Source: Oscillospiraceae bacterium
GTDB lineage: Bacteria; Bacillota; Clostridia; Oscillospirales; Ruminococcaceae
Assembly: GCA_017460835.1 (NCBI GenBank)
Contig: JAFUAD010000037.1
Coordinates: 1 to 64,000, forward strand
Length of the DNA: 64,000 nt
Direction of reading: 5' to 3'
This document shows positions 7,623 to 16,708 of this stretch, in pieces. Under the pieces are notes generated by a model, which saw only the letters and a program-made list of their open reading frames with translations, was not told the DNA's origin and ran no database searches. Every line of letters starts with the position of its first letter. The first letter of the stretch is position 1. Made by a program: the position numbers and the translations under genes.

Positions 7623-8903
7623 ATGAGCAATTATAAATTCGAGACCCTTCAGCTTCACGTCGGGCAGGAGCAGCCCGATCCCGCCTCCGATTCCAGAGCC
7701 GTCCCGATCTACGCGACGACCTCCTATGTCTTCCATAACTCCGCACACGCCGCAGCACGCTTCGGCCTTGCGGATCCCGGCAATATCTACGGCAGACTGA
7801 CCAACTCCACGCAGGATGTGCTCGAAAAGCGCATTGCCGCGCTGGAGGGCGGCGTCGCAGCACTGGCGCTCGCCTCCGGTGCCGCAGCGATCACCTACAC
7901 CATCGAGGCGCTGGCACAGGCAGGCGACCACATCGTCGCACAGAAGACCATCTACGGCGGCAGCTACAACCTGCTCGCACATACGCTCCCGCAGTTCGGC
8001 ATTGAGACGAGCTTCGTCGATGCGCACAACCTCGCAGAGCTGGAGGCCGCGATCAGACCGAATACAAAGGCTGTCTATCTCGAAACGCTCGGCAACCCGA
8101 ATTCGGATATCCCGGACATTGATGCAATCGCAGAGATCGCACACAAGCACGGTCTCCCGCTGGTCATCGACAACACCTTCGGCACCCCGTTCCTGATCCG
8201 TCCGATCGAGCACGGCGCCGATATCGTGGTGCATTCCGCGACCAAGTTCATCGGCGGCCACGGCACGACCCTCGGCGGCATCATCGTCGATTCCGGCAAA
8301 TTTGACTGGAAGGCGAGCGGCAAATATGCACCGATCGCAGACGCAAACCCGAGCTATCACGGCATTTCCTTCGCAGACGCCGTCGGCCCGGCTGCATTCG
8401 TGACCTACATCCGCGCCATTCTGCTGCGCGATCAGGGCGCTGCGATCTCCCCGTTTGCGGCATTCCTGCTGCTTCAGGGCACCGAGACGCTCTCGCTCCG
8501 TCTTGAGCGCCATGCAGAGAACACCAAGAAGGTGGTCGAGTTCCTGAAGAACCACCCGAAGGTCGCAAAGGTCAACCATCCGTCTCTGCCGGATCACCCC
8601 GACCACGCACTCTATGAAAAGTATTTCCCGAACGGCGGCGCCAGCATCTTCACCTTCGAGATCAAGGGCGGTCAGAAGGAAGCCCATGCCTTCATTGACA
8701 ACCTCGAGATCTTCTCGCTGCTCGCAAATGTTGCCGATGTCAAATCGCTGGTGATTCACCCTGCGACGACCACCCACTCCCAGCTCACCGAGGAAGAGCT
8801 GCTCGATCAGGGCATCACGCAGGCGACCATCCGCCTCTCGATCGGCACCGAGCATATCGACGATATCATTGCAGACCTTGAAAAGGGCTTTGCAGCGGTA
8901 TAA
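7623..8903 (+). CDS. metY: O-acetylhomoserine sulfhydrylase / aminocarboxypropyltransferase
   Basis: A 426-residue PLP enzyme of the Cys/Met metabolism family. It is expected to join sulfide (or a thiol) to O-acetylhomoserine to give homocysteine, and some relatives also make cysteine. Family signatures are clear: ASGAAAITYTIEAL in the N-terminal part, VIDNTFGTP, the Schiff-base Lys208 in SATKFIGGHG, and HPATTTHSQL near the C-terminus. The length is normal for the family. ATG 7623 is preferred over ATG 7617 because GAGG at 7610-7613 is nine bases from the former and too close to the latter. The gene stands alone behind a promoter with likely sulfur-responsive boxes and a Cys leader peptide. 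Confidence 0.93.
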   Translation: MSNYKFETLQLHVGQEQPDPASDSRAVPIYATTSYVFHNSAHAAARFGLADPGNIYGRLTNSTQDVLEKRIAALEGGVAALALASGAAAITYTIEALAQAGDHIVAQKTIYGGSYNLLAHTLPQFGIETSFVDAHNLAELEAAIRPNTKAVYLETLGNPNSDIPDIDAIAEIAHKHGLPLVIDNTFGTPFLIRPIEHGADIVVHSATKFIGGHGTTLGGIIVDSGKFDWKASGKYAPIADANPSYHGISFADAVGPAAFVTYIRAILLRDQGAAISPFAAFLLLQGTETLSLRLERHAENTKKVVEFLKNHPKVAKVNHPSLPDHPDHALYEKYFPNGGASIFTFEIKGGQKEAHAFIDNLEIFSLLANVADVKSLVIHPATTTHSQLTEEELLDQGITQATIRLSIGTEHIDDIIADLEKGFAAV

Positions 8904-8962
8904 ATTCAAAAACCAACCTCCTATTGGTTTACCTCCTTCTTTGAGAATCGTGTGAACAAAAT

Positions 8963-8995
8963 CTCCGATGCACTTGCCGGCATCGGAGGTTTTGT
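8963..8995 (+). terminator. Terminator after the sulfhydrylase gene
   Basis: CTCCGATGC (8963-8971) pairs with GCATCGGAG (8980-8988), followed by GTTTTGT. A weaker AAACCAA/TTGGTTT hairpin precedes it. Confidence 0.7.
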
Positions 8996-8997
8996 CA

Positions 8998-9026
8998 TTG
9001 ACAAACAAAACCGGAAATGGTATAAT
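8998..9026 (+). promoter_or_regulatory. Sigma-A promoter of the HD-domain gene
   Basis: TTGACA (8998-9003) and TATAAT (9021-9026), 17-base spacer, directly after the upstream terminator. Confidence 0.8.
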
Positions 9027-9048
9027 AAACTGAAAAGGGATGAACGGT

Positions 9049-9606
9049 ATGGCAACAACAAGAGAAGAAGCATGGGAATTGCTGAATGAATACAATCAGG
9101 ATGCGTTTCACCTCAAGCACGCGCAGATCGTCGAGGGCGTGATGCGTTATTTTGCGCGGGAGCTCGGCTACGGAGACGAGGAGGAATTCTGGGGCATCTG
9201 CGGGCTGCTGCATGACCTCGATTTCGAGCAGTTTCCGGAGCAGCACTGCATTAAGGAGCAGGAGATCATGCGAGAGCGCGGAATCGACGAGCGGATCATC
9301 CATGCAGCGGCAAGCCACGGCTGGGCGATCACTGTGGACATCAAGCCCGAGCATGAGATGGAGAAGGTGCTGTATGCGACCGACGAGCTGACCGGGCTGA
9401 TCGGCGCCGTCGCGAGAATGCGCCCCTCGAAAAGCGTGCAGGATCTGGAGCTGAAATCCGTCAAAAAGAAGTTCAAGACGCTGAATTTTGCAGCAGGCTG
9501 CTCGCGGGAGGTCATTCTCCGCGGGGCAGAGCTGCTCGGCTGGGAGCTCGATGACCTGATCTCCCGCACCATTCTCGCAATGCGGGAGACCCCCGCTGCC
9601 GACTGA
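9049..9606 (+). CDS. HD-domain phosphohydrolase-like protein
   Basis: A 185-residue soluble protein with the HD-domain metal motif. It has His21/His24 in HLKH, the paired His55-Asp56 in LLHDLDFE, and further His residues at ASHGW and EHEM. HD proteins hydrolyse phosphate esters of nucleotides or other small molecules; this one cannot be assigned a substrate. ATG 9049 is used because AAAGGG sits nine to ten bases upstream, while ATG 9040 would touch that site. It is followed after 31 bases by the rhomboid gene, so the two are probably co-transcribed. Confidence 0.75.
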   Translation: MATTREEAWELLNEYNQDAFHLKHAQIVEGVMRYFARELGYGDEEEFWGICGLLHDLDFEQFPEQHCIKEQEIMRERGIDERIIHAAASHGWAITVDIKPEHEMEKVLYATDELTGLIGAVARMRPSKSVQDLELKSVKKKFKTLNFAAGCSREVILRGAELLGWELDDLISRTILAMRETPAAD

Positions 9607-9637
9607 CCGACTGACCAATGAAACCGGAGGGACTGCT

Positions 9638-10237
9638 ATGCTGAAAAAGCTGCTCGGAAAATTCCAGTACAATTCGCCTGTGATTCTGACCTTCACGCTG
9701 CTGGCGCTCTGCGCGGTGCTGCTGAATTACATCACAAACGGCTGGTCGAACCGCTATATTTTCTCGGTATACCGGACGAAATTTTACAGCCCGATGCAGT
9801 ATCTCCGGATGTTCACCCATGTCATCGGCCATGTGAACTATGCGCATTTTATCGGCAATTTCACGATCATTCTGCTGATCGGCCCGATGCTGGAGGAAAA
9901 ATACGGCTCCAGAGACCTGATCGAAATGATCGCGGTGACGGCATTCGTGACCGGGCTGATTCAGGTGATTTTCTTCCCGCATGTCGCGTTGCTCGGCGCA
10001 AGCGGTATTGCATTTATGCTGATTCTGCTGAGCTCCTTTGCGAATTACCAGAAGGGAAGAATCCCGATCACGCTGATTCTGGTCGCGGTGATCTACCTAA
10101 GCGGCGAGATCATCGAGGGCATCCGGAATCCGCATGACAATATCTCGCAGATGGCGCACATCGTCGGCGGAGTCTGCGGTACGCTGTTTGGCTGGGCGAT
10201 CACCAAGCCAAGCAGACAGGAAAGCAGCATCATCTGA
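9638..10237 (+). CDS. Rhomboid-family intramembrane serine protease
   Basis: A 199-residue integral membrane protein with about six hydrophobic segments. The catalytic dyad is visible: Ser122 in LLGASGIAF and His164 in QMAHIVGG. An HFIGN segment after the second membrane helix is also typical. Rhomboids cleave membrane proteins within or near the bilayer. Substrates are unknown. It has a good binding site (CCGGAGGG) and is the second gene after the HD protein. Confidence 0.88.
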   Translation: MLKKLLGKFQYNSPVILTFTLLALCAVLLNYITNGWSNRYIFSVYRTKFYSPMQYLRMFTHVIGHVNYAHFIGNFTIILLIGPMLEEKYGSRDLIEMIAVTAFVTGLIQVIFFPHVALLGASGIAFMLILLSSFANYQKGRIPITLILVAVIYLSGEIIEGIRNPHDNISQMAHIVGGVCGTLFGWAITKPSRQESSII

Positions 10238-10246
10238 TATAGAACA

Positions 10247-10285
10247 GCCGCGCACCGGGAATCATCCGGCGCGCGGCTTTAGTTT
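10247..10285 (+). terminator. Terminator after the rhomboid gene
   Basis: GCCGCGCACCGG pairs (one mismatch) with CCGGCGCGCGGC, followed by TTTAGTTT. The hairpin is nearly identical to the one at 41372-41402. Confidence 0.7.
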
Positions 10286-10314
10286 GCAGTCATACCCATT
10301 CAGGCAGCAAATTG

Positions 10315-10494
10315 TTAAGGCAACACCGCACAGAGCTGGTGGTGCAGATGCGCAGTCAGATCTCTCGTCAGATTGTATGAAAACGACGCCGCTGGGCTGT
10401 CGCCCAGCAAGGAGTTTTCGTGCAAGATGACGGAAAAGCTGCAAGCAGATGTGCCGCCAAGCCGTCAGGCGGGCTTTGTGCGGTGTTGCCTTAA
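10315..10494. mobile_element. MITE-like element, 180 bp with 18-bp terminal inverted repeats
   Basis: The ends are perfect inverted repeats: TTAAGGCAACACCGCACA at 10315-10332 and its reverse complement at 10477-10494, with imperfect pairing continuing inward. There is no transposase ORF inside, so it would be mobilised in trans. TTAA at both edges may belong to the element or be its target. Its right end abuts a phage gene fragment that is open right up to the junction, which suggests insertion into that gene or capture of its tail. Confidence 0.75.
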
Positions 10495-10740
10495 AGTAAC
10501 CGTCAATTCGCTTCCCGCCGGCACGACAACTGTGACTGCACCGTGACCTTTGAGAACGGCAGAAAGCGGCAGGATGTCTGGAGCAAGCGGGAATGGGAAG
10601 TGCCGGCCGAGGATGCCGGTGCTCCTGAGCCGGTCAGGCTGACGGCGGAGCAGGCGGCGATAATTGAGGCGAAACATGCGTCGAGAGTGTTGACAAATAA
10701 TCGCAAAGGTGGTATAATCGAATCAAGGGAAGTGAAACCG
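10495..10740 (+). pseudogene. Remnant of a phage minor head protein (C-terminal part)
   Basis: From the end of the MITE-like element the frame is open without a start codon. It reads HDNCDCTVTFENGRKRQDVW and continues SKREWEVP, which I recognise as the kind of sequence found near the C-terminus of SPP1 gp7 / Mu gpF-type minor capsid proteins. Everything upstream of it is missing. The frame continues into the next feature, and a consensus promoter lies inside it. Assignment is by pattern memory, not by search. Confidence 0.5.
10690..10718 (+). promoter_or_regulatory. Sigma-A promoter of the JAB-like/small-protein pair
   Basis: TTGACA (10690-10695) and TATAAT (10713-10718) with a 17-base spacer lie within the phage remnant frame, 22 bases before an ATG with an AAGGGA site. 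Confidence 0.7.
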
Positions 10741-11202
10741 ATGATTCGAGCGATTGAGCAGCCTATTGAGCAACAGCATACCGGAAAAGGAAATCCAAAT
10801 GCAATTCTGACCTTTGATGTTGAATTAAACAACCGGCAGGCACAACTGCTTGAACAGCTCCCTGATTTTGACAGTAGAGTAACGGTACCGAAAAACAGCG
10901 TAAATATGAGCGATCTTTCTGCGTTAACAGCGAAAACCGGTCAAGAATTTGCTATGTTTACGAAAGGTCAGGAAAGGCTCATTATACGTGGTGATGCTAA
11001 CAGTGTAAATATTGACATTGATACTGCCAGACAACTTGCAGCAGCAGGCTATCGTTAGAGTGGCCATACACATCCCGGCGATAGTATCCAGAGCATGATT
11101 GCTTCGGGTGGTGATATGTTAGTATTGGAGCAGTTTCCACAATGTACGAGCGTAATTTATAATTCAAAGGGACAATATGCAACATTCGGAAAGGAGGAGT
11201 AG
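10741..11202 (+). pseudogene. JAB-like domain protein interrupted by an in-frame amber codon
   Basis: ATG 10741 has AAGGGA upstream and a promoter at 10690-10718. The frame runs 105 residues, meets TAG at 11056-11058, then continues for 47 more codons to TAG 11200-11202. The part after the amber codon begins SGHTHPGDS and has SGGD nine residues after HTHP. This matches the metal site of JAB/MPN-type proteins (HxHP ... SxxD), and a Glu in GQEF before it could complete the site. JAB-like domains occur at the ends of phage-associated polymorphic toxins. The next gene's ribosome binding site lies in the last codons, so the full frame was probably once translated. As written the product would lack the metal site. 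Confidence 0.55.
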
Positions 11203-11204
11203 CA

Positions 11205-11462
11205 ATGTGTAAACTGTTTGAAGATTGGTCTGAAGAAATCCGTCAGTATTGTTTGGCGAACGGCCTGAGCTATGAAAAAGCACGCAACCTGTCACAATGC
11301 TGGGGCAGCAACTTTCTTGCATTGCAATTCTATGATCCGAATCAGGGTAAAGACGGATTGCGCGATGAAACACCGATGCCGCTCGTATTGCTTATCAGAA
11401 AGACGGCAACCGGTCTCGAATTCGAGCAGACTGAATTCACACAGACTTATCTTGCATCGTAA
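11205..11462 (+). CDS. Small hypothetical protein, possible immunity partner
   Basis: 85 residues, acidic, no signal or membrane segment, two Cys in the first half. The GGAGG ribosome binding site overlaps the end of the JAB-like frame, so the pair is coupled. A small ORF directly behind a toxin-like domain is the usual position of an immunity gene, but nothing in the sequence proves this. I recognise no family. Confidence 0.5.
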   Translation: MCKLFEDWSEEIRQYCLANGLSYEKARNLSQCWGSNFLALQFYDPNQGKDGLRDETPMPLVLLIRKTATGLEFEQTEFTQTYLAS

Positions 11463-11463
11463 T

Positions 11464-11496
11464 GAGAACCCGCCCAGAAATGAGCGGGTTTTCTCA
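11464..11496. terminator. Terminator after the small hypothetical gene
   Basis: GAGAACCCGC pairs with GCGGGTTTTCTC around a 10-base loop. It may also serve hemL from the other strand. The bases 11497-11578 hold no gene. Confidence 0.65.
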
Positions 11497-11578
11497 TACC
11501 CGAAAAGAGGTGACCCCAATGGATGGCTGACCGCCGCGCGGCTTCAGTTTACCGTAAAATCTTCATTTTGTGCGCCTG

Positions 11579-12853
11579 TCAGGTTGTTGCGCAGCGCGTG
11601 TACTGTCTCAGCACCTCACAGGTTCGGTCGATATCGGCATCGCTGTGTGCCGCCGATACAAACATCGCCTCAAACTGTGAGGGCGCGGTATAGATCCCGT
11701 TTTCCAGCAGATAATTGAAAAACCGCGCATATGCGCCCGTATCCGCTGCTTTTGCCGCAGCAAAATCCGTCACCGGCGCATCCGTGAAAAAGACCGTCAT
11801 CAGCGAGCCGCAGCGGTTGACCCGCAGCCCCGCCGATTCCGCCGCCTCCTGAAGCCGTGCGGATTTCTGCTCCAGCAGGGCATAGATTTCCGGGTGTGCT
11901 CCGAGCTCCCGGAGCGTCGCCGTGCCCGCTGCGACCGCCGCCGGATTCCCCGAGAGCGTCCCCGCCTGATACACGGAGCCGAGCGGCGCGACGCACTCCA
12001 TGATCTCGCGCCTGCCGCCGTATACCGCAAGCGGCATGCCCCCGCCGACGATCTTTCCCAGCGCGGTCAGGTCGGGCGTGATGCCGTAATACTGCTGTGC
12101 GCCGCCGGGGCTGAGCCGGAATCCGGTGATGACCTCATCGAAGATCAGCAGCGCACCGTGCTCCTTCGTGATCTGCCGCAGCGCTTCGAGAAATCCCGCT
12201 GCGGGCGGCACGACGCCCATATTCGCCGCGCACGGCTCGACGATCACCGCCGCGATCTCCCCGCGGTATGCATCAAACAGCGCCCGGACTGAATCCGCAT
12301 CGTTATACACCGCAAGCAGCGTATTTTCGGTGCAGCCCGCCGGTACGCCGGCGCTGTCCGGAATCGCATGGGTCAGCAGGCCGGAGCCGCCTCTGACCAG
12401 CAGCCCGTCCGAATGGCCGTGATAGCAGCCCTCGAATTTGATGATCCTGTCGCGGTGCGTGAAGCCCCTTGCGGCCCGCACCGCGCTCATGGCGGCCTCT
12501 GTGCCGGAGCTGACCATCCGCAGCATTTCCATAGACGGCATCTGCTCCTGAATCAGCTCCGCGAGCTCGATCTCCCCGGCATGACAGGCGCCGAAGGTCA
12601 GTCCCTTTTCGCAGGCCCGCTGCACCGCCTCCAGAACGGCAGGATGCGCATGGCCGAGAATGCCGGGCCCCCATGAGCAGACATAATCCAGAAAGACATT
12701 GCTGTCGGCATCGTAAATGCGGCTGCCGGCTGCGCGCTCGATGAACAGCGGCGCGCGCCCGACGCTGCGGAATGCCCGCACCGGGCTGTTGACGCCGCCC
12801 GGCATGAACTGCTGCGCCCGTTCATAGAGCGCCTCCGATTTTTGTGTATTCAT
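11579..12853 (-). CDS. hemL: Glutamate-1-semialdehyde 2,1-aminomutase
   Basis: A 424-residue PLP enzyme that turns glutamate-1-semialdehyde into 5-aminolevulinate, the second step of the C5 tetrapyrrole route. It carries [31 protein letters not shown] and the PLP Lys267 in [14 protein letters not shown] 12853 is chosen because it has GGAGG upstream and overlaps the hemB stop as ATGA; the ATG five codons earlier has no site. It is the last gene of the operon. The enzyme acts on the product of HemA, the first gene, so the operon covers both ends of the pathway to uroporphyrinogen III. Confidence 0.95.
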   Translation of the reverse strand: MNTQKSEALYERAQQFMPGGVNSPVRAFRSVGRAPLFIERAAGSRIYDADSNVFLDYVCSWGPGILGHAHPAVLEAVQRACEKGLTFGACHAGEIELAELIQEQMPSMEMLRMVSSGTEAAMSAVRAARGFTHRDRIIKFEGCYHGHSDGLLVRGGSGLLTHAIPDSAGVPAGCTENTLLAVYNDADSVRALFDAYRGEIAAVIVEPCAANMGVVPPAAGFLEALRQITKEHGALLIFDEVITGFRLSPGGAQQYYGITPDLTALGKIVGGGMPLAVYGGRREIMECVAPLGSVYQAGTLSGNPAAVAAGTATLRELGAHPEIYALLEQKSARLQEAAESAGLRVNRCGSLMTVFFTDAPVTDFAAAKAADTGAYARFFNYLLENGIYTAPSQFEAMFVSAAHSDADIDRTCEVLRQYTRCATT

Positions 12854-13815
12854 GCTTCCTCCAGCCATTTTGCGGCATCCAGCGCGTGATAGGTGATGAT
12901 GATATCGGCACCGGCGCGGCGGATTGCGGTGAGATTTTCCATGACGATTCTGCGCTCGTCAATCCAGCCGTTTGCCGCAGCAGCCTTTACCATTGCATAT
13001 TCTCCGCTGACATTGTACGCCGCGATCGGCAGACCGAAGCGCTCCCTTGCGGCATGCAGCACATCGAGATAAGCGAGCGCCGGCTTGACCATCACCATAT
13101 CCGCGCCCTCGTCGATGTCATCCGCGATCTCCCGCAGGGCTTCCCGGCCGTTTGCCGGGTCCATCTGATACGATCTGCGGTCGCCGAACTGCGGCGCAGA
13201 GCCCGCAGCATCGCGGAACGGCCCGTAATATGCCGAGGCGAATTTGGCGCTGTATGAGAGAATCGGCGTATTCCGGAAGCCCGCGCTGTCCAGCGCCTCC
13301 CGGATTGCAGCCACGCGCCCGTCCATCATATCGGAGGGGGCGATGATGTCGGCGCCGGCTTTTGTCAGGCTGACCGCCATTTTCGCAAGCAGCGGCAGCG
13401 TTTCGTCATTCTGAATCTCATGCCCGCAGACCATTCCGCAGTGCCCGTGCGAGGTGTATTCGCAGAGGCAGACATCCGCAATGACCAGCAGACCGGGCGC
13501 AGCGGCCTTGATATGGCGGATCGCCTGCTGCGTGATGCCGTTGTCGTCATAGGCACTGGTCGCGAGCGCGTCCTTGTGCTTCGGAATCCCGAAAATCAGG
13601 ATCCCGGCGATGCCGCGCTCCGTGATCTGCGTGAGGATCTCATCGAGACGGTCAACCGAATACTGAAAGATTCCGGGCATGGACGGCACCGGATTTTTGA
13701 TGTTTTCGCCCTCTGCGGCAAAGATCGGGTAGATCAGCATATCCTTGCTGAGCCTCGTCTCGCGGACAAGGCTTCGCATTGCCTCAGAGCTGCGCAGTCT
13801 GCGAAAGCGTTTCAT
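12850..13815 (-). CDS. hemB: Porphobilinogen synthase
   Basis: 321 residues, the usual length. The enzyme condenses two 5-aminolevulinates to porphobilinogen. Zinc-site cysteines are at 116, 118 and 126 ([14 protein letters not shown]), and the two active-site Lys are in SYSAKFAS and [12 protein letters not shown]. The start at 13815 has AAGGAGG and overlaps the preceding cobA/hemD gene by 32 bases. It overlaps hemL by four bases. Confidence 0.95.
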   Translation of the reverse strand: MKRFRRLRSSEAMRSLVRETRLSKDMLIYPIFAAEGENIKNPVPSMPGIFQYSVDRLDEILTQITERGIAGILIFGIPKHKDALATSAYDDNGITQQAIRHIKAAAPGLLVIADVCLCEYTSHGHCGMVCGHEIQNDETLPLLAKMAVSLTKAGADIIAPSDMMDGRVAAIREALDSAGFRNTPILSYSAKFASAYYGPFRDAAGSAPQFGDRRSYQMDPANGREALREIADDIDEGADMVMVKPALAYLDVLHAARERFGLPIAAYNVSGEYAMVKAAAANGWIDERRIVMENLTAIRRAGADIIITYHALDAAKWLEEA

Positions 13816-15232
13816 GCTCTTCCTCCTTTATGACGGCAGCGGCGATGCCCTCCGCCGTGTGCGGCTCAGCCGTGATGACGGGCAGAGTACCCGCGGCTTT
13901 TGCGGTCTGCCTGCCGATGCATACGATTTTCGTGTGCGGGGAGACTGTATATCCCATTGCAAAAAATGTCCGGACTCCGGACGCGCTGCCGAATACCAGA
14001 TAATCCGTGCCGATCTCCTGCGGCTGCGCTGCGGGATTCGGCGCTGTGCCGTAAAGATGCACCTCATCGAACGGCGCCCGCCCCGCCGCAAGGCGCTCCG
14101 TCAGCACGGGGTCGCCCTGCTCTGCCCGGAGCAGCAGAATTCTGCGCGCATCCGTCTCCGCGAGCAGGCTGCCGAGTGCGGCTGCGGTAAACTGCGCCGG
14201 CATGATCTCCGGATAGATTCCGGCCTCCTCCAACACGGAAGCAGTCCCGCTGCCGAGCACGGCAAACCGGAGCCCCGAGAGCGTGCGCAGGTCGGTGCGC
14301 GTATCGCGAAAATGCTGCATCAGCAGCTCGGCACCGTTCCGGCTGGTCAGCGCGATGACATCATACTGTGAAAGCGGCGGAATCTCACATTTTTTTGCGA
14401 TTTGCAGATGATTCACCGCATACGCATCCGCACCGCAGCCGCGCAGCACGGTCTGTACGCGCTGTGTGAAGGCCGCTGTGCCGGTGACGGTCACACTGAC
14501 GCCGGAAAGCGGCAGGCGAACCGTCGGCGAGAGCTCGAACGCAGCCGTCTGCCCGACCAGAATCAGCGCGGGCGGCTGCATTTCCTTTGCCTGCTCCGCG
14601 ATCTCCGAAAGGTTGCTCCGCAGAACACGCTGCTGCGGCGTGCCGCCCGATGCAATGACGGCGGCGGGCATATCGCCGGGCATACCGCCCGCAAGCAGAC
14701 CGGACACGATCTGCGGCAGCGCGCGCAGTCCCATCAGAAACACCAGCGTGCCGCCGAGTCCTGCATACTGTGAAAAATCTGCGGCATCATCCGCGGTATG
14801 GCCGGTGATGACATGAAAGCTGCGGCTCAGCATCCGGTGCGTGACCGGGATGCCCGCGAGCTCCGGCGCGGCAATGCACGAGCTGATGCCGGGGACGGTG
14901 CTGTACGGGATGCCGGCGGCCTGCAAAGCAAGGATTTCCTCGCCGCCGCGCCCGAATACAAAGGGATCGCCGCCCTTGAGGCGCACGACCTGCTTTCCCG
15001 CCGCTGCCTTCTGAATCAGCAGCGCGTTGATCTCCTCTTGCGCGGCACTGTGCAGCCCCGCGCGCTTGCCGACGCAGATTTTCTCTGCATCCGGCGCAAA
15101 ATCGAGCAGCCGCGGGTCGATCAGCGCGTCATAGATCACCGTATCGCAGTGCGCGAGCAATTCTTTGCCGCGCAGGGTGATGAGGTCATAATCGCCGCAG
15201 CCCGCCCCGACGAGATAAACTGTTCCGCTCAA
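13784..15232 (-). CDS. cobA-hemD: Uroporphyrinogen-III methyltransferase / synthase fusion
   Basis: A 482-residue two-domain protein. Residues 1-240 are the SAM-dependent uroporphyrinogen-III C-methyltransferase ([42 protein letters not shown]). Residues about 245-482 are a uroporphyrinogen-III synthase (HemD). The fusion therefore makes uroporphyrinogen III and then methylates it to precorrin-2, feeding siroheme or corrinoids. The frame is open far upstream, but the start is a TTG at 15232: it overlaps the hemC stop as TTGA, and the family begins there. Its end overlaps hemB. Such fusions are common in Clostridia. Confidence 0.92.
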   Translation of the reverse strand: MSGTVYLVGAGCGDYDLITLRGKELLAHCDTVIYDALIDPRLLDFAPDAEKICVGKRAGLHSAAQEEINALLIQKAAAGKQVVRLKGGDPFVFGRGGEEILALQAAGIPYSTVPGISSCIAAPELAGIPVTHRMLSRSFHVITGHTADDAADFSQYAGLGGTLVFLMGLRALPQIVSGLLAGGMPGDMPAAVIASGGTPQQRVLRSNLSEIAEQAKEMQPPALILVGQTAAFELSPTVRLPLSGVSVTVTGTAAFTQRVQTVLRGCGADAYAVNHLQIAKKCEIPPLSQYDVIALTSRNGAELLMQHFRDTRTDLRTLSGLRFAVLGSGTASVLEEAGIYPEIMPAQFTAAALGSLLAETDARRILLLRAEQGDPVLTERLAAGRAPFDEVHLYGTAPNPAAQPQEIGTDYLVFGSASGVRTFFAMGYTVSPHTKIVCIGRQTAKAAGTLPVITAEPHTAEGIAAAVIKEEEHETLSQTAQL

Positions 15233-16101
15233 AGCTGCTTCACCAGCCCTTCTGCAAGCCGGATGCGCCCGGACACCGGCGCGGAACCGCAGAGAATCCG
15301 CTGATGCCCCCATGTGACATACAGCGTAATGCGCCCCCCGGCAATCTCCGAATATGCCCCGATCGGCGCGCTGCATCCGGCGTCCGTCAGCCGCAGCACC
15401 GCCCGCTCGGTTTCATAGCAAAAGCGTGTATTTTCGTCACAAATCTGCCGCATGAGCTCCGGCAGCGCCCCGCTTCGGCTCTGCACGGCAATGATGCCCT
15501 GACACGGCGCCGGCACCACATCCTGAACCGGAAGCGGCAGGCAGATGTGCTGTTCATGTTCGGTCAGCGACAGGCGCGCAAGCCCCGCCGCCGCGAGCAC
15601 GATCGCGTCATATTCGCCGCGGTGCAGCTTCTCAAGGCGCGTGTCGATGTTGCCGCGAATCCCGGCAAATTCCGCATTCGGGTAAAGCCGCCGCACCCCG
15701 CTGATGCGCCGCCCGCTGCCGGTTCCGATGCGGTAAACAGCATGCCGGTTCTCCTGCATCTCAGCCGCGGCTTCGCGCCGTATCACCAGCATATCCTGCG
15801 GATTCCCGCGCGGGAGCACCGCCGCGATCTCCGTTCCCTCGCGAAGGTTCAGCGGCAGGTCCTTTGCGCTGTGAACGGCAAGGTCGATCGCTCCGCTGCA
15901 CAGCGCCGCCTCGATTTCGCCGACGAACACGCCCTTCCCGCCGATCTCGCTGAGCGGCCTGCTGAGGATTTGATCGCCCCTTGTCGTATAGCAGACGCGG
16001 CTGACCATGACCTCAGGCGCCGCCTCCTGAATGCGTCGGATGACCGCATCGGTCTGCACCAGCGCCAGCTTACTTTTTCTCGTTCCGATTGTGATGTTCA
16101 T
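15229..16101 (-). CDS. hemC: Hydroxymethylbilane synthase
   Basis: 290 residues, slightly short for the family. It joins four porphobilinogens into a linear tetrapyrrole. Signatures are GTRKSKLALVQTDAV, VHSAKDLPL and the dipyrromethane-binding Cys243 in TDAGCSAPIGAY. ATG 16101 follows GGAG by nine bases and matches the family N-terminus; it overlaps the end of sirC by 32 bases. It is coupled to the TTG start of the next gene. Confidence 0.95.
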   Translation of the reverse strand: MNITIGTRKSKLALVQTDAVIRRIQEAAPEVMVSRVCYTTRGDQILSRPLSEIGGKGVFVGEIEAALCSGAIDLAVHSAKDLPLNLREGTEIAAVLPRGNPQDMLVIRREAAAEMQENRHAVYRIGTGSGRRISGVRRLYPNAEFAGIRGNIDTRLEKLHRGEYDAIVLAAAGLARLSLTEHEQHICLPLPVQDVVPAPCQGIIAVQSRSGALPELMRQICDENTRFCYETERAVLRLTDAGCSAPIGAYSEIAGGRITLYVTWGHQRILCGSAPVSGRIRLAEGLVKQL

Positions 16102-16705
16102 GTATTTTCTCCAGCAGCTCCGCAATTTCGCTGTCATCCGGCAGATCGCCGTCCAATAAGCAGAAATCCAGAATTGCGTTCATCGCTTCTTTTCTCTGCG
16201 CCCCGGTATCAAACATCCGGTGTACGGCAGGGCGGAACCGGGTAAGGATCCGGGCGGTCTCCAGCGTGCGGGTGTCGAGCTCCTCCTCGATCACCGCGCG
16301 CAGATATGCTGCAAAAACGGGACTCTGCCCGCCGGTGCAGATGCCGACCGTGACCTCCGGCTCCTGCACCAGAGCCGGAAACAGAAACGAGCAGTTTTCC
16401 GCATCATCGACCGCATTGATCTGGATATTCTGCGCGGTGCAGAGCACAAAAATATGATGATTGAGCGCGCGGTCATCGGTCGCGGCAATCGCGAGAAACG
16501 CCCCGGTGAGGTCATCATCGCGGAATTCCCGCGTCACGCACTGCACCGGCAGCGCCCGCAGCGCGTCACAGATTTCCGGCGCGATGACCGTGATCTCCGG
16601 CGAAAAGGGCAGCAGCTTCTCCGCCTTCCGCAGCGCGACCGTCCCGCCGCCGACAATCACACAGCGCCTGCCCGCAAGCTCCACAAACAGCGGAAACCAG
16701 CCCAT
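16070..16705 (-). CDS. sirC: Precorrin-2 dehydrogenase (siroheme synthase N-terminal type)
   Basis: 211 residues, related to the N-terminal part of CysG and to Met8. It oxidises precorrin-2 to sirohydrochlorin with NAD and may also insert iron. The NAD-binding segment is VIVGGGTVALRKAEKLL (about residues 16-32), with IAATDDRALNHHI and the GICTGGQSP segment following. It lies three bases after hemA. Its presence points to siroheme (sulfite reductase cofactor) as one product of the operon. Confidence 0.9.
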   Translation of the reverse strand: MGWFPLFVELAGRRCVIVGGGTVALRKAEKLLPFSPEITVIAPEICDALRALPVQCVTREFRDDDLTGAFLAIAATDDRALNHHIFVLCTAQNIQINAVDDAENCSFLFPALVQEPEVTVGICTGGQSPVFAAYLRAVIEEELDTRTLETARILTRFRPAVHRMFDTGAQRKEAMNAILDFCLLDGDLPDDSEIAELLEKIHEHHNRNEKK

Positions 16706-16708
16706 ATT

